64,000 bases of DNA from Lithodes maja (lineage: Eukaryota; Arthropoda; Malacostraca; Decapoda; Lithodidae), in assembly GCA_037953745.1 (NCBI GenBank), contig JBAKBP010001417.1, positions 150,150 to 214,149 of the forward strand, written 5' to 3'. Each line of letters opens with the position of its first letter. Within the stretch, counting starts at the first letter, position 1. The notes beneath the pieces are model-generated. The model did no database searches, was not told the DNA's origin, and worked only from the letters and a program-made list of their open reading frames with translations. The position numbers were made by a program, and so were the translations under genes. Below are positions 1 through 11,311 of the stretch, piece by piece.

Positions 1-1232
1 CTCCACACACCACACCTAGGAAGAGATGGATGAAAATGTTGGAGAGAAAGAAGATAATAACCCCAAAGCAATTTGGATTCAGAGAAGGAACATCTTGTGT
101 TACCAGTTTGCTATGTTATTACAGTAGGGTGATAGATGTACTCCAAGAAAGAGGCGGATGGGTGGACTGCGTCTACTTAGACCTTTCCAAAGCATTCGAT
201 AAGGTACCACATAAGAGATTGTTATCTAAGCTTGAGACACTAGGATGTGTCAGGGGGAATTTGCTGAAATGGATGGAGAGCTATTTAACAGATAGGGAAA
301 TGAGGACCAACATTAGAGGAACTTACTCATCGTGGCGGAAAGTTGAGAGTGGTGTGCCGCAGGGATCTGTGTTGGCACCTCTCATGTTCCTTATGTACGT
401 GAATGACCTGCCGATAGGCATAAACTCTTACATGTCAACGTTTGCAGATGACGTAAAAATTATGAGACAAATAACAAATAAAAGTAGTTGTGAGGAGCTG
501 CAAGGGGATTTAGATAAAATATACGAATGGAGCACCAAGTGGAAAATGAAATTTAATATAAGTAAATGCCATGTGTTAAATATGGGAAGAAGTGTGAATA
601 GACCAAATTGGGAGTACAGGATGGGAGATAATATAATTAGCAAGGCCGAAAAAGAAAAAGATTTAGGGTTGATTATACAAGATAATTTGTCGCCAGAGAA
701 ACATATTAACAAGCTCTTTAGCGGAATGTATGCAATGGCCGGGAATATGAAAGTTGCTCTGAACTACTTGGATGAGACCATGGTAGCGAAAATTATGAAG
801 AGTATGATTAGACCAAGATTGGAGTATGCAGCAGTGGTGTGGTCCCCGCATCTAAAGAAGCATATTCACAAGTTAGAAAGAATCCAGAGAGCAGTCACTA
901 GATTGGTTCCAAGTCTCAGAGAACTGCCATATGAAGGGAGGCTAGACAAATTAAATCTACCGAGTCTAAAAGAGAGGAGAGAGAGGGGAGACATGATAAT
1001 GATGTACAAATGTGCCCGGGGGCTGGAGAGGCTGGATAGGGAGGATATATTAATTATGGATACAGGAATAACTAGAGGCCACAGCTACAAAGTAAAAAGA
1101 CCTACCTGCAAGAACGATATCAGGAAGTTTAGCTTCCCCTATAGATGTATTGACAAATGGAATGGGCTGGAGGAGGAGGTGGTAGGGGCAAGGAACATCC
1201 ATATTTTCAAGAAAAAATTGGATAAAAAGTAG
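1..1232 (+). pseudogene. CR1-like LINE ORF2, reverse transcriptase part, cut by window start
   Basis: The frame is open from the first base to the TAG after residue 400 (first ATG at 30). It encodes the reverse transcriptase of a non-LTR retrotransposon, which copies element RNA at a nicked target. Visible RT motifs in order are QFGFREG, YLDLSKAFDKVPH (motif A aspartate), SGVPQGSVLAP, FADDVK (catalytic DD) and the C-terminal RRERGDMI / WNGL segment typical of CR1/jockey-type LINEs. The endonuclease half lies outside the window. The frame has no stop, so this copy is young or well preserved. A tandem 14-bp tail at 1278-1308 marks its 3' end. Placement in the CR1/jockey superfamily is by motif; the exact clade is uncertain. 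Confidence 0.85.
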
Positions 1233-1277
1233 ACTGAGAGACGGGACAACACGAGCTTAGCTCAACTCCTGTAAACT

Positions 1278-1308
1278 ACAATTAGGTAAATACAATTAGG
1301 TAAATACA
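1278..1308 (+). repeat. LINE 3' tail repeat, acaattaggtaaat x2
   Basis: Two perfect 14-bp units followed by a partial unit, 46 bp after the RT stop. Short 3'-terminal tandem repeats of this kind are typical of CR1-type LINEs and mark the reverse-transcription start. Confidence 0.75.
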
Positions 1309-1739
1309 GCCACACACGAACAAGCGACGCCTTACCGGCTGTTTTTTAAATGCGTCGGACGGACGCCTTTCAAAACAAGCTTACAGGCTTTCAAGCTGCT
1401 ATGAAAAGAAAGGTAAGTAAAACACAAACAAAAAACTTAGAAAAGTTGATGAGGTGATTATTGTGATGGATGTGGTGATAGATGGGAGGCGGATGTTCGT
1501 TACCCCCCTCCGTGGCCCCACTCTCATTCTCCGTCACCCCACCCTCGTCTCCGATGATGATGATGATGATGTTGAGGGATAGCCTTAAGTATCGGCCCCT
1601 AAAGCCCGTGAAATCATCGTCCATGGCATCAAGTTCAGCGTCCTGTAGAGCTTCCATTAGCTCTGCATCCGTGGGAATCGTGTGGTTTTTCGTGGGATGA
1701 GAATTCAGGTAGCCATTGGATAGTACCGTGGGATCGAAA

Positions 1740-2951
1740 TGCGTGAGATGCGTGACTCTACTGTATTTGGTTTTCTGTGCATTAAAGGAAACTAGATTCT
1801 TTTGTCCCCATTCTTCAATTCTAGAAAGGTCCTGGTTCAGAGAAATTGCAGTGTTTATTTTTGAATTTATAAGATCGGGTTGGGTGAAAGAATTGGTAAA
1901 TGTGAAGGAACTGTGGAGTGTTGAGTCATCTGCGTAGGAATATATTGGATTATGAGTGGTAGATATGAGATCATTGATATGAATGAGGAACAGAATTGGG
2001 GCCAAAACTGATCCCTGGGGAACACCAGCATTTATTGAGTGAAATTGAGAATAAAGGCCATCTACCATTACACATATTTTTCTGTTATGAAGATAAGAAG
2101 AAATTAGTGGAACTAATGATGCAAGGCCGTAGTGTGACATCTTCGATAATAAGGATTGATGCCAGACTCTATCAAATGCCTTTGATATATCCAGTGCTAT
2201 TGTATGTGTTTCACCATGTTGGTCTGTAGCTTGGTTGATTTGATGCGTAAGAAGGCAAAGAATGTCTGCAGTTGATCGACATCGTCTAAAACCATATTGC
2301 CTATCACTGATTAATTTATTTTTCTCAAGATGCTTAATTATGTGATTATTTAATATAATTTCAAAGACTTTACCAAGAGTGGAAGATATAGCTATTGGTC
2401 TGTAGTTTGATGGATCTGAAGAGGCACCTTTTTTAGGAACTAGATGGATGTTTGCTTCTTTCCAGGGTACTGGGAAGCATGAGGTATGAGTACACAGACG
2501 GAAATTTTTTGCCAATACGGGAGCGAGCACCAAGGAGCAATTCCTAAGTGCTATTGGAGGAATTTCATCTGGACCAGGAGCCTTATCTACTGAGAGATTC
2601 TGCAAAATAGTTTTGACATGTCTGGTGTGGATCTTAAGTGAGGGAATTTCAGGCGAATTAAAATTAAGTACAGGGACATCTTGATTTATTTCATCTAAGG
2701 TTGAGTTGGTGGAGAAAATATCAGCTTTACCTCGTGGGTCACTTACAAGATTGCCAGTCGGAGATTTTAATGGTGGAATGGATGAAGCAGTAGTGAAGTT
2801 GGATTTGAATGAGTTAAGAGTAGACCAAAATATTTTGTTATCATTAGGATTATTTAGAAGTTTATTTGCCTGCTTGTGGAGAAAGTTTGATTTAGTTAGG
2901 TTTAATACAGTTTTGGCATGATTTCTGATGTTTCTAAAGTAATTAAAGGCT
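1740..2951 (-). pseudogene. Jockey/I-like LINE reverse transcriptase, truncated and chimeric at its end
   Basis: The minus strand encodes an RT with DKAPGPDEIPP, NYRPIAISS, RQYGFRRCRST, ALDISKAFDRVWH (motif A), AGVPQGSVLAP and YADDSTLHSS (catalytic DD), then the GQKNLVSFNAQKTK segment. After that, near 1745, similarity to LINEs stops. The frame runs on into an unrelated acidic stretch (TDAELMEALQDAELDAMDDD) down to 1391, so the C-terminal third of the RT is missing. It lies in a different frame from the endonuclease part at 2952-3545, with the break near 2950. The close relative at 41690-45830 shows the expected full layout. Confidence 0.8.
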
Positions 2952-3545
2952 TCATGTGTTTTTGATCTTGTGTATGCATTGTAGGCTATTGCTTTTTGTT
3001 GTTACTCTAGCACAATTATGGTCAAACCATTTAGGTGAATTAGATCTTTTACTGTACTTTTGATGAGGAATAAAAGTTTCCATTCCAATTTTTACAAAAT
3101 CTTGTATGTGGCTCAAGGTGGAGTGTGCATCATTAGAAAAGAAAGAGGTCCAGGGAATATCAATAAAGAAACCTTGAAGACCCTCCCAGTCTGCCCTATC
3201 GTAATGCCATTTAGTCACCAAAACAGGTTCAGAGTGGGAAGGTGTGGTAGGTGATAGACAGGTGGCCTGTATCAGACAGTGATCAGAAGATCCAAGCGGG
3301 GACCTCACTGTAACATCATAATTTTCTGAATTGGTTGTTAAAAATAAGTCCAGTAGGTGGGAATTATGATTAGGATTATCTGGTACACGGGTGGGTTGGT
3401 TGACTAGTTGAGTGAGATTAAATGAGTCTGCAAATAGCTCACATTCATGACCAGCATAATCAGTCCTGGCTGAATGAGTGAGCCATTCAACATTATGGAC
3501 ATTAAAATCACCCAACACAGTTATTTCAGAAGAAGCATTTAAGTT
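2952..3545 (-). pseudogene. Jockey/I-like LINE endonuclease (APE-type), 5'-truncated
   Basis: Minus-strand frame starting inside the endonuclease at LGDFNVHNVEWL and continuing through LLDLFLTTNSENYDV to SPLGSSDHCLI. The GDFN and SDH motifs are the metal- and phosphate-binding residues of APE-like LINE endonucleases. The N-terminal catalytic part is missing, and homology ends about 3545. The frame breaks at about 2951 before the RT (1740-2951). Its closest relative in the window is the element starting at 41690. Confidence 0.8.
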
Positions 3546-3858
3546 GAGGACACTGGGAGGTTTGACGTACCTCCCAACCTACCAAATAGGAAAACCTACT
3601 ATTTGGTAGTAGTCTTGGAAAATCCAACGTCAAGGCTATTAACCTAATTGCAATGACGACTTGTCTATTTTGACTGCTATGTCGTCATTCCAACCGCGGT
3701 TAAAAAGAAAACGTCTAGAGTCTACTCCTTATCTTGCTCTAGGAGACGTTGTACATTAACCAAAACTACCACCGAAGGTGAAAAAAGCATAGAAGAGAAG
3801 AAAAAGGGGTTTACCTTAGTTACCGCTTAAGGCCCATCCCGTGTTCCGTCATGTGCAG
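3546..3858. other. Unassigned stretch with three hairpins, no ORF
   Basis: No coding frame of note. Three inverted repeats are visible: ctaccaaatagg with cctactatttggtag (3577-3610), gacgac with gtcgtc (3655-3687), and acgtctagag with ctctaggagacgt (3712-3752). The stretch ends at the assembly gap. It may be part of a DNA element or a structured RNA region; I cannot decide. Confidence 0.4.
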
Positions 3859-4058
3859 NNNNNNNNNNNNNNNNNNNNNNNNNNNNNNNNNNNNNNNNNN
3901 NNNNNNNNNNNNNNNNNNNNNNNNNNNNNNNNNNNNNNNNNNNNNNNNNNNNNNNNNNNNNNNNNNNNNNNNNNNNNNNNNNNNNNNNNNNNNNNNNNNN
4001 NNNNNNNNNNNNNNNNNNNNNNNNNNNNNNNNNNNNNNNNNNNNNNNNNNNNNNNNNN
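3859..4058. other. Assembly gap (200 N)
   Basis: Exactly 200 undetermined bases, a conventional placeholder length. ORFs that read across it are artefacts. Confidence 0.99.
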
Positions 4059-6247
4059 ACAGCGACCATCATACGATAACTTTCACTTTAAACTTTACTA
4101 GTAACGAACCAAATAGTAGCATCGAAAAAGTCCCTAATTTCAAGAAAGCAAACTTTCCTAAACTTAGAGCTATGTTTAAAGAAACTGACTGGAGCTTTTT
4201 AATTCACAATAACGACATAAATACATCTTGGAAGTTATTCGAAGCCACTTACCTAAAAGCAGTGCAAGACTGCATACCATCGAAAACTCGGCGTCCAGGC
4301 CATAATAATAAGCCCAAATGGTGGAATAAAGATATTTCAAACTGCCTGCTTGCTAAAAAATTTGCTAATGATAGATTAAAATCCTCACAAAATGACGAAG
4401 AACGGCTGAAATTTGTAGAGCTACGACGCAAAGCCAAAAAGTTAATTAAGCAAAGTAAAAAATTCTTAGAGTTACATATTGCGAATCAAAGTAAAACAAA
4501 CCCGAAAGAATTCTATAGTTATATCAGAAAGAAAAAAGTAGTTACTTCAACTGTTGGACCATTAGTCGATGAAAATGGAGAATACACCAAAGACGAAGAA
4601 CAAATGAGTAATGCCCTCAATACCTTCTTTGCATCAGTTTTTACAACAGAAGACCTCAGTGATATCCCTACACCATCGCCGATTCAGATTGATAATTCAG
4701 ATGTTTTAAGCAATATCACCGTTACAGAGAGAGAAGTATTGAATTGTTTAGATAAACTCAAGGTAAATAAAACGCCTGGACCTGATACAATCTCGCCTAG
4801 AGTTCTAAAGGAAGCTAAGGATGAGCTCTCTAAACCACTGACATTACTATTCAATAAATCCTTGCAGTCTGGAACTATGCCCGATCAGTGGAAGCTAGCC
4901 AACGTAACACCGATATTCAAAAAAGGCAGCAAATCCCTATCCAGTAACTATCGTCCAATTAGCTTAACCTCAGTTGTATGTAAAATGCTAGAAACGGTCA
5001 TACGAGACAGACTCGTAAATCACTTAGAGGAAAATAACATACTTAAAGATACTCAACACGGCTTTCGTAAAAAACGTTCCTGTTTAACAAACCTCTTAGA
5101 CTTCTTCCACGATATCCTCAACCTCTACGATGAGAGTAAAGCTGTAGATATTATATACCTTGATTTTCAAAAGGCCTTTGACAAAGTTCCCCACAAACGT
5201 TTACTGCTAAAACTAAAAGCGCATGGAATACAAGACGGTGTGTTGAAATGGATAGAAAATTGGCTCAGCGACAGAAAGCAAAGAGTAGTCATAAACGGTA
5301 AGGCATCAAAATGGACCAATGTAAGTAGCGGGGTACCCCAGGGATCGGTACTAGGACCAATTCTCTTTCTAATTTACATCAACGACATATGTGAGGGTCT
5401 CACCTGTACAATCTCAAAATTTGCTGACGATACAAAAATTGCAAATAGCGTACTCTCAAAAGAACAAGTTGACGATATGCAACACAATCTAGATAAATTG
5501 TCATGTTGGGCCCAAATTTGGCAAATGAGTTTCAATGCGGATAAATGTAAAGTACTACATATCGGATACCTAAATGAGAAAGCAAACTATTCGATGAATG
5601 GCACTCAGCTTAAGAATGTAAACAGAGAAACCGATCTGGGAGTAACAATATCGAGTAACCTAAAACCGAGTCAACAATGTTCAGAAGTTGTTAAGAAGGC
5701 AAACAAAATAATTGGCTTTACAGGCAGATCATTTGAGCATAAATCCAAAGAAGTTATCCTAACCCTTTACAATTCCTTAGTCCGCCCTCTTCTGGAATAC
5801 TGCGTTCAATCCTGGTGCCCTTATTACCAAAAAGATATAAACAAGCTAGAACGAGTTCAACGTAGAGTTACCAAAATGATACCTAGCCTAAAGAACAAAC
5901 CATACGAAGAGCGTCTTAGAGAATTAAATCTATTTCCTTTAACCCAGCGCAGATTAAGAGGCGACTTAATTCAAGTGTTCAAAATCATCAAAGGCATCGA
6001 CAATATGAACTGTAGTAAGTACTTCACTATCGACCAATCTAATTACACGCGGGGAAACGGTTGCAAAAATTATTGGTAAATCTTTTAACTCGCACGAATC
6101 TAAGAATTTCTTCTTCAATCGAGTTGTCAACTTGTGGAATGGGCTTCCCCGAAACGTTATAGACTGCATCACCGTTGATTCATTTAAACTCCGCCTAGAC
6201 AAATATCTCGCATCAAACCCGCGACTGACTGCGTTTGTAAATGAATA
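4059..6247 (+). pseudogene. LINE family A (CR1-like) ORF2, copy 1: endonuclease end plus RT
   Basis: The frame enters from the gap inside the endonuclease (SDHHTITFTL). It continues through a basic linker (KWWNKDISNCLLAKKFAND) and the RT: KTPGPDTISPRV, NYRPISLTSVVCKMLE, THGFRKKRSCL-like block, DIIYLDFQKAFDKVPH (motif A), SGVPQGSVLGP and KFADDTKI (catalytic DD). The C-terminal block RRVTKMIPSLKNKPYEERL follows. One extra A near 6063-6068 (gcaaaaatta against gcaaaatta in the other copies) shifts the frame. It gives a premature stop at 6079, although the downstream sequence still encodes the normal end, LTAFVNE, at 6247. Positions 4059-5234 appear identical to 62825-64000. The frame is otherwise undamaged, so the copy is young. 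Confidence 0.9.
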
Positions 6248-6480
6248 ACTTTATTTTATCCCCCCCTCAGTTACTAACCCATCTGTCCCCTACTAACTTC
6301 CTAATCCTGCCACGGACATTAGTTCCAGGGCAGTAATTCCCTTTCCAATGTTCCCTTATCCACTCTAAACCACTGTTTGGACACTTGATCCTCAGTGTTT
6401 TGGAGGACAAGCAACCTAGAAGGGTCACTGGATCTGTTGTTGCTTGATTTCCTTTGTACTCCTTTGTACTCCTTTGTATA
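4059..6480 (+). mobile_element. LINE family A, copy 1 (5' part lost in gap)
   Basis: ORF2 remnant plus a 3' UTR of about 200 bp (6248-6450) that recurs after the copies ending at 14207, 19086 and 36193. It finishes in three units of the decamer cctttgtact (6451-6480), the family's 3' tail. Confidence 0.85.
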
Positions 6481-6824
6481 ATGACTATTATGGGTAGCGA
6501 ACACTGGCATCAATTTATTATGCGCTTGCCAGATCTGAAACTAGTTTATAATTGTATAAACTAATATCCAGTAAAGTGGCTAATGACGATTATTTTATAA
6601 GTTCATCTCGAGTTTTTATACATATCATTTTAATTTTAGGACATGGCTACCTATCTATTAAAATATTAACAGGAATATTTTTCGAATGACTGCCATGTGT
6701 TTTTATGGGCCTAATCAAATATGTTTTATTAATCATAAATACTTTGCATATTGGACAATGTACTGAATAGAATGTTAGAGTAATATGTCTGTAACATTCA
6801 TGACTATAGAAATCCAGTGATATT
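6481..6824. other. AT-rich stretch, nothing recognised
   Basis: No ORF, RNA gene or repeat could be recognised between the LINE tail and the first copy of the 6825-8602 repeat. Confidence 0.5.
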
Positions 6825-7293
6825 TTGATGACTGAGATTTTAAAAATTCAATTCACTCGATGGCAACAAATTTAGGTTGGTGTGAACCAAAGGCAGGAAA
6901 AATAGCAGACAAATTTTGTATTGTCCCCCATTAGGGTTGGGTGTGAAGGGGATCTGCCTTGTGTGAGCCAATCGACTTTCTGTAGACTCCCATTTTCTTT
7001 TATTCTTATGTATGACAGCTATTTCTATATTTTGCTAAATATTACTTTTATTGTAGTCGATATGTTATGATGTGACAATGTTAATGAATATTTATATAAG
7101 TACAGTAGTGGTTAGGGCTACTTGAACACCTCTTAACCCCATTATATCCAGGGCGGTACAATATTGTACTGCCCTCGGTACTTTAAGCCAATATAATGTC
7201 ATTTTTAAATAAAGCACAATGTTACAAATAATCCTGATCAAGACACTGGGAACCCAACAAATAATGATTTTAAGCAAAAAAACAATGAGTTCA
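6825..7293. repeat. Repeat copy 1 of 3 (about 470 bp)
   Basis: Begins ttgatgactgag and ends caatgagttca; nearly identical to 7640-8108 and to most of 8179-8587. It contains gggttgggtgtgaagg and a short palindrome, ggcggtacaatattgtactgccc. It has no plausible coding frame; the minus-strand ORFs here are shadows. Confidence 0.9.
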
Positions 7294-7639
7294 ATCAGCC
7301 TGTTCTCTAATATTAACGATTTTTATCGTGAAAGGCGCTGAACATAAAGAAACCATACGATATGAAGTGAGACATTTGGCATAAAGGTTACACTCACCTG
7401 TAAGGTTGGACTGTGATTCCAGATGTACGATGAGATATAATTGTGAATTTTGTTATTCCCTTCATATCAATCTATCACTTTCTCTCCTATCATTGATCTT
7501 TACTTATTCCCTTAGTCTATGTCTCGATTCAGCCACCCCCAGCTATGGGGTATGTGCCTGAGTGTATACATACACCCATACATACACCCATACATCTGTA
7601 ATAATAATAATAATAATAATAATTATGTATGTAGGCCTA

Positions 7640-8108
7640 TTGATGACTGAGATTTTAAAAATTCAATTCACTCGATGGCAACAAATTTAGGTTGGTGTGA
7701 ACCAAAGGCAGGAAAAATAGCAGACAAATTTTGTATTGTCCCCCATTAGGGTTGGGTGTGAAGGGGATCTGCCTTGTGTGAGCCAATCGACTTTCTGTAG
7801 ACTCCCATTTTCTTTTATTCTTATGTATGACAGCTATTTCTATATTTTGCTAAATATTACTTTTATTGTAGTCGATATGTTATGATGTGACAATGTTAAT
7901 GAATATTTATATAAGTACAGTAGTGGTTAGGGCTACTTGAACACCTCTTAACCCCATTATATCCAGGGCGGTACAATATTGTACTGCCCTCGGTACTTTA
8001 AGCCAATATAATGTCATTTTTAAATAAAGCACAATGTTACAAATAATCCTGATCAAGACACTGGGAACCCAACAAATAATCATTTTAAGCAAAAAAACAA
8101 TGAGTTCA
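7640..8108. repeat. Repeat copy 2 of 3
   Basis: Near-perfect match to 6825-7293 with one or two substitutions. It is preceded by a (cata)n / (taa)n microsatellite and by attatgtatgtaggcctat (7622-7640), which recurs in inverted form after copy 3. Confidence 0.9.
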
Positions 8109-8178
8109 TACATACATCCATACATACAGACATACATCTGTAATAATAATAATAATAATAATTATGTATGTAGGCCTA

Positions 8179-8602
8179 TTGATGACTGAGATTTTAAAAA
8201 TTCAATTCACTCGATGGCAACAAATTTAGGTTGGTGTGAACCAAAGGCAGGAAAAATAGCAGACCAATTTTGTATTGTCCCCCATTAGGGTTGGGTGTGA
8301 AGGGGATCTGCCTTGTGTGAGCCAATCGACTTTCTGTAGACTCCCATTTTCTTTTATTCTTATGTATGACAGCTATTTCTATATTTTGCTAAATATTACT
8401 TTTATTGTAGTCGATATGTTATGATGTGACAATGTTAATGAATATTTATATAAGTACAGTAGTGGTTAGGGCTACTTGAACACCTCTTAACCCCATTATA
8501 TCCAGGGCGGTACAATATTGTACTGCCCTCGGTACTTTAAGCCAATATAATGTCATTTTTAAATAAAGCACAATGTTACAAATAATAGGCCTACATACAT
8601 AA
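8179..8602. repeat. Repeat copy 3 of 3, closed by an inverted copy of its start
   Basis: Third copy, ending after acaaataat and then ataggcctacatacataat (8584-8602). This is the reverse complement of the 19-mer in front of copies 2 and 3 (7622-7640, 8161-8179). The unit is therefore bounded by 19-bp terminal inverted repeats, which suggests a small DNA element that was tandemly amplified. Confidence 0.7.
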
Positions 8603-8915
8603 TATTATGGAATGAGATCATTACATATGCAGAGAGAGAGAGTGAAAAGTGACCATTTATAGTTTATTTACGTTGTGCATGAATGTAAATTTAAATGATA
8701 ATGATAAATAAAACAAGAACTATTTGAAACAATTTAACTGTCTAAGGAGAACTGGCAACATCCTCCTCCTCAAATCTTGGGACGACAGATGCCAGAATCG
8801 CAAAATTTTCATTGTTTACTCATTGCTTTTCAAGTAAAACTATAATTAAAGGGAATAACATATTGTACTCTGGATGCTTATTTAATCTAGACAGATACTA
8901 TGCGAATAAATATTG

Positions 8916-9127
8916 ATAACTTGTTATACTAGGTGACTTACTTCTTCTATTTACCAGAGAGAGAGATAAACAAACGAGAGGCAGGCAGGCTCCTCACCCA
9001 GAGAGAGAGAGACAGACTGGCTCCTCCCCTTGTGGGTGACGTCACTGCCACTGCGGCCTCTGATTGGTCCTAATTTCCCCTATGATATAATTATACTAGT
9101 CTCGACTTCGGAAATATGCCGCCGGGA
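8916..9127 (+). promoter_or_regulatory. Promoter-like cassette: CRE, CCAAT, TATA
   Basis: An approximately 210-bp block repeated in inverted orientation at 58353-58564. In order on this strand it holds a CRE (tgacgtca, 9037-9044), an inverted CCAAT box (gattgg, 9062-9067) and a TATA-like tataattata (9086-9095), at normal pol II core-promoter spacing. Downstream is only a short frame from 9116 that runs into a (TA)n tract, so no gene can be attached. Promoter function is inference from motif order and conservation between the copies. Confidence 0.5.
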
Positions 9128-9187
9128 CATTGTACAGATATGTTTACCGCAAAAAGTACAAAATTAATCTTTAAGGGGGTCTTGTGG

Positions 9188-9189
<2 letters not shown>

Positions 9190-9239
<50 letters not shown>
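9190..9239. repeat. (TA)n microsatellite
   Basis: Pure TA run of about 25 units. Confidence 0.95.
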
Positions 9240-9241
<2 letters not shown>

Positions 9242-9426
9242 ACAGGGTTGCACCAAGGGAAGGGTGTGTTCTGTTTTATCAAAGTGTTTGTGGCTCTAAT
9301 TGATTTTGATGAAGCGGAATGTGAGCAGGCGGGATGGGCAGAGTGGTGCTGTTTATAATAGTTAACTTAAACTAAGACATCTACCCCCTCAAAACAAAAC
9401 AAAATAATATATATATACATTATACA

Positions 9427-9428
<2 letters not shown>

Positions 9429-9468
<40 letters not shown>
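9429..9468. repeat. (TA)n microsatellite
   Basis: Pure TA run directly before a tRNA-like SINE head. Confidence 0.9.
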
Positions 9469-9560
9469 CCGATTAAGCGTCGGCTATCGTTCTGATGGTC
9501 GATGGTTCGATCCCCACTGAGAGACTAGAAACATTTAGTGGCTCACGTGTATTTGTGATA
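9466..9560 (+). mobile_element. tRNA-derived SINE-like sequence
   Basis: Contains an A-box-like taagcgtcggct and a B-box ggttcgatccc at normal spacing. It does not fold as a tRNA with a paired acceptor stem, so it is read as a tRNA-derived SINE head lying between TA tracts. Confidence 0.4.
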
Positions 9561-9565
9561 TATTC

Positions 9566-9567
<2 letters not shown>

Positions 9568-9625
<58 letters not shown>

Positions 9626-9626
9626 T
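9568..9626. repeat. (TA)n(GA)n microsatellite
   Basis: TA run passing into a GA run. Confidence 0.9.
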
Positions 9627-9661
9627 CGTTAAGTTGGATACATTACATACCTTGAATTAAA

Positions 9662-9764
9662 TTAACCCTCCATCAGTAACCAGAAATTGTACCAATCTGA
9701 AAAAAATCGTCTAATGGTGGCCAGGATACCACAAAGGAAGGTGTCATCATACCGAAAGGGTTAA
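9662..9764. mobile_element. TTAA miniature element, internally deleted copy
   Basis: Starts TTAACCCT and ends AAAGGGTTAA, with the internal motif atcgtctaatggtggccagg shared with the about 210-bp family (14435, 14722, 23656, 41211, 53402). Only half the normal length. Confidence 0.6.
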
Positions 9765-10260
9765 TGTGCATACCGAGAAATTTACTTTACACTATCTGAT
9801 CCGACGTCTTGGGGGTTATTACGATACTTGGGTTAATTGTTATTGAGGATTTTGCTTACTTTTTGCCATTTTCAAGCAAAGTATTTATATGTGTACCCTA
9901 GGCTAACAAAATAACCTTCCCAGACTTCCTTTAAAAAAAATAAAAATAAAAAAAGGCCTCCTTCAAGCTAAATTTTACATTTTTCGGTAGAAAAATATTA
10001 CAGTCGCGGTCATTAATTCTGATACATACATTTTCGAAGCTGTCTCGCGCTGAATTGAATATTTTGTTTGTTTTCTTCTTTTTACCTGAGACTTGCATTT
10101 CGGAGGCTTACTTAATCAGTTCGAGGCATCATATGCTATCCACATTTATGAACGCGACTATTTCATACAGATATAATGTCAATATTATATAAAGGTTGGA
10201 CAGCAGGTGAACTTTAACATCTTAATGATCAAAGGTAATATCCAAAGGTTAGTTCAAGCT
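9765..10260. other. Degenerate dispersed repeat, no gene
   Basis: Resembles 16630-16870 and the inverted 28240-28640: an actatctgatccgacg-type start, gttattgaggattttgc, then ttcggtagaaaaa. It is a worn member of the interspersed family that carries the 'cgctatcgctcgcc' motif. No coding sequence seen. Confidence 0.4.
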
Positions 10261-10381
10261 TTATGAATTACTTGCATACTCTCTTAATTTGTGTTATTTC
10301 TTGTTCTATCATATTTATTATAGAGTATCTCATTCTTACTTGATTTAACGGTATCGTTATCCTTATTTTTATACCCAGAAA

Positions 10382-10412
10382 ACACAAACACACACACACA
10401 CACACACACACG
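10382..10412. repeat. (AC)n microsatellite
   Basis: CA/AC run of about 15 units. The minus-strand ORF across it is an artefact. Confidence 0.9.
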
Positions 10413-10804
10413 GTTCTCTCAAAAACTTTCCCTGGCCGTGAAGGCAAGGTCTGGAAGGACCGTCTCGGGGGACCCACAAAGTCTCCTGCCCACTTCCTAC
10501 TCCCTCGGGGGTATGTAGGCGCTCTCGTTAGCAGCCATGATCAGTCTGTTGATCACTTAGGTTAAGATATAGGTTAAGTCTGTGTATTTTCAGCCCCATT
10601 GGCTGCCGGCTTGAAATAAACCGATTATTATTATTATTATTATTATTATTACACTCACACTCACACGCACACACACACACATGCACACACACATTCTCTC
10701 TCTTTCTTCTATGCTTTCCCTACTAGAATTAAGTTCTGACCACTTCGCTGGGATCGTACGTTCTGCGTGGCCAGTGTATTTATGTATCTATCTATCTATA
10801 TATC

Positions 10805-10811
<7 letters not shown>

Positions 10812-10870
<59 letters not shown>
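10812..10870. repeat. (GT)n microsatellite
   Basis: GT run of about 29 units, preceded by (TATC)n. Confidence 0.95.
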
Positions 10871-11149
10871 CGTGGAACCCTTGTCACATTAAGATAGACC
10901 AAAATACCACCAATGATCTCATTCGACCCCAAGATACTGTACACTACTGAGAATAGCTATCTCTATATTATATTTTATCATTATGTGGTGTGAATTGCAA
11001 AGGTTTACCCTATTTGGTCCGAGGGGGGACTTTTTTAACCTCCTCTGTTTTGCTCCATTATTTTGGATATTTTAAAGACTTTCCACTCCATTAGTTTGGC
11101 GATAATAAGACGCTTCACCCAACTCACTTTTCGATTTTTTTCTGGGCGA

Positions 11150-11274
11150 GCGATAGCGAGCCTGTAACTTAAAATATTTGTTCTTCGACAGGTACAGTTC
11201 TATCTATCTATCTATCTATCTATCTATTGCCGGACGCTGTGATCACCGAAGGGGTGGCCACGAACGAACAATAA

Positions 11275-11311
<37 letters not shown>

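Noticed and set aside
3827..4101. ORFs spanning the N run
   Set aside because: Open only because N was translated as X; the real frame begins after 4058.
6825..8602. CRISPR-like direct repeats
   Set aside because: Units of over 400 bp in a eukaryotic repeat context, without short spacers.
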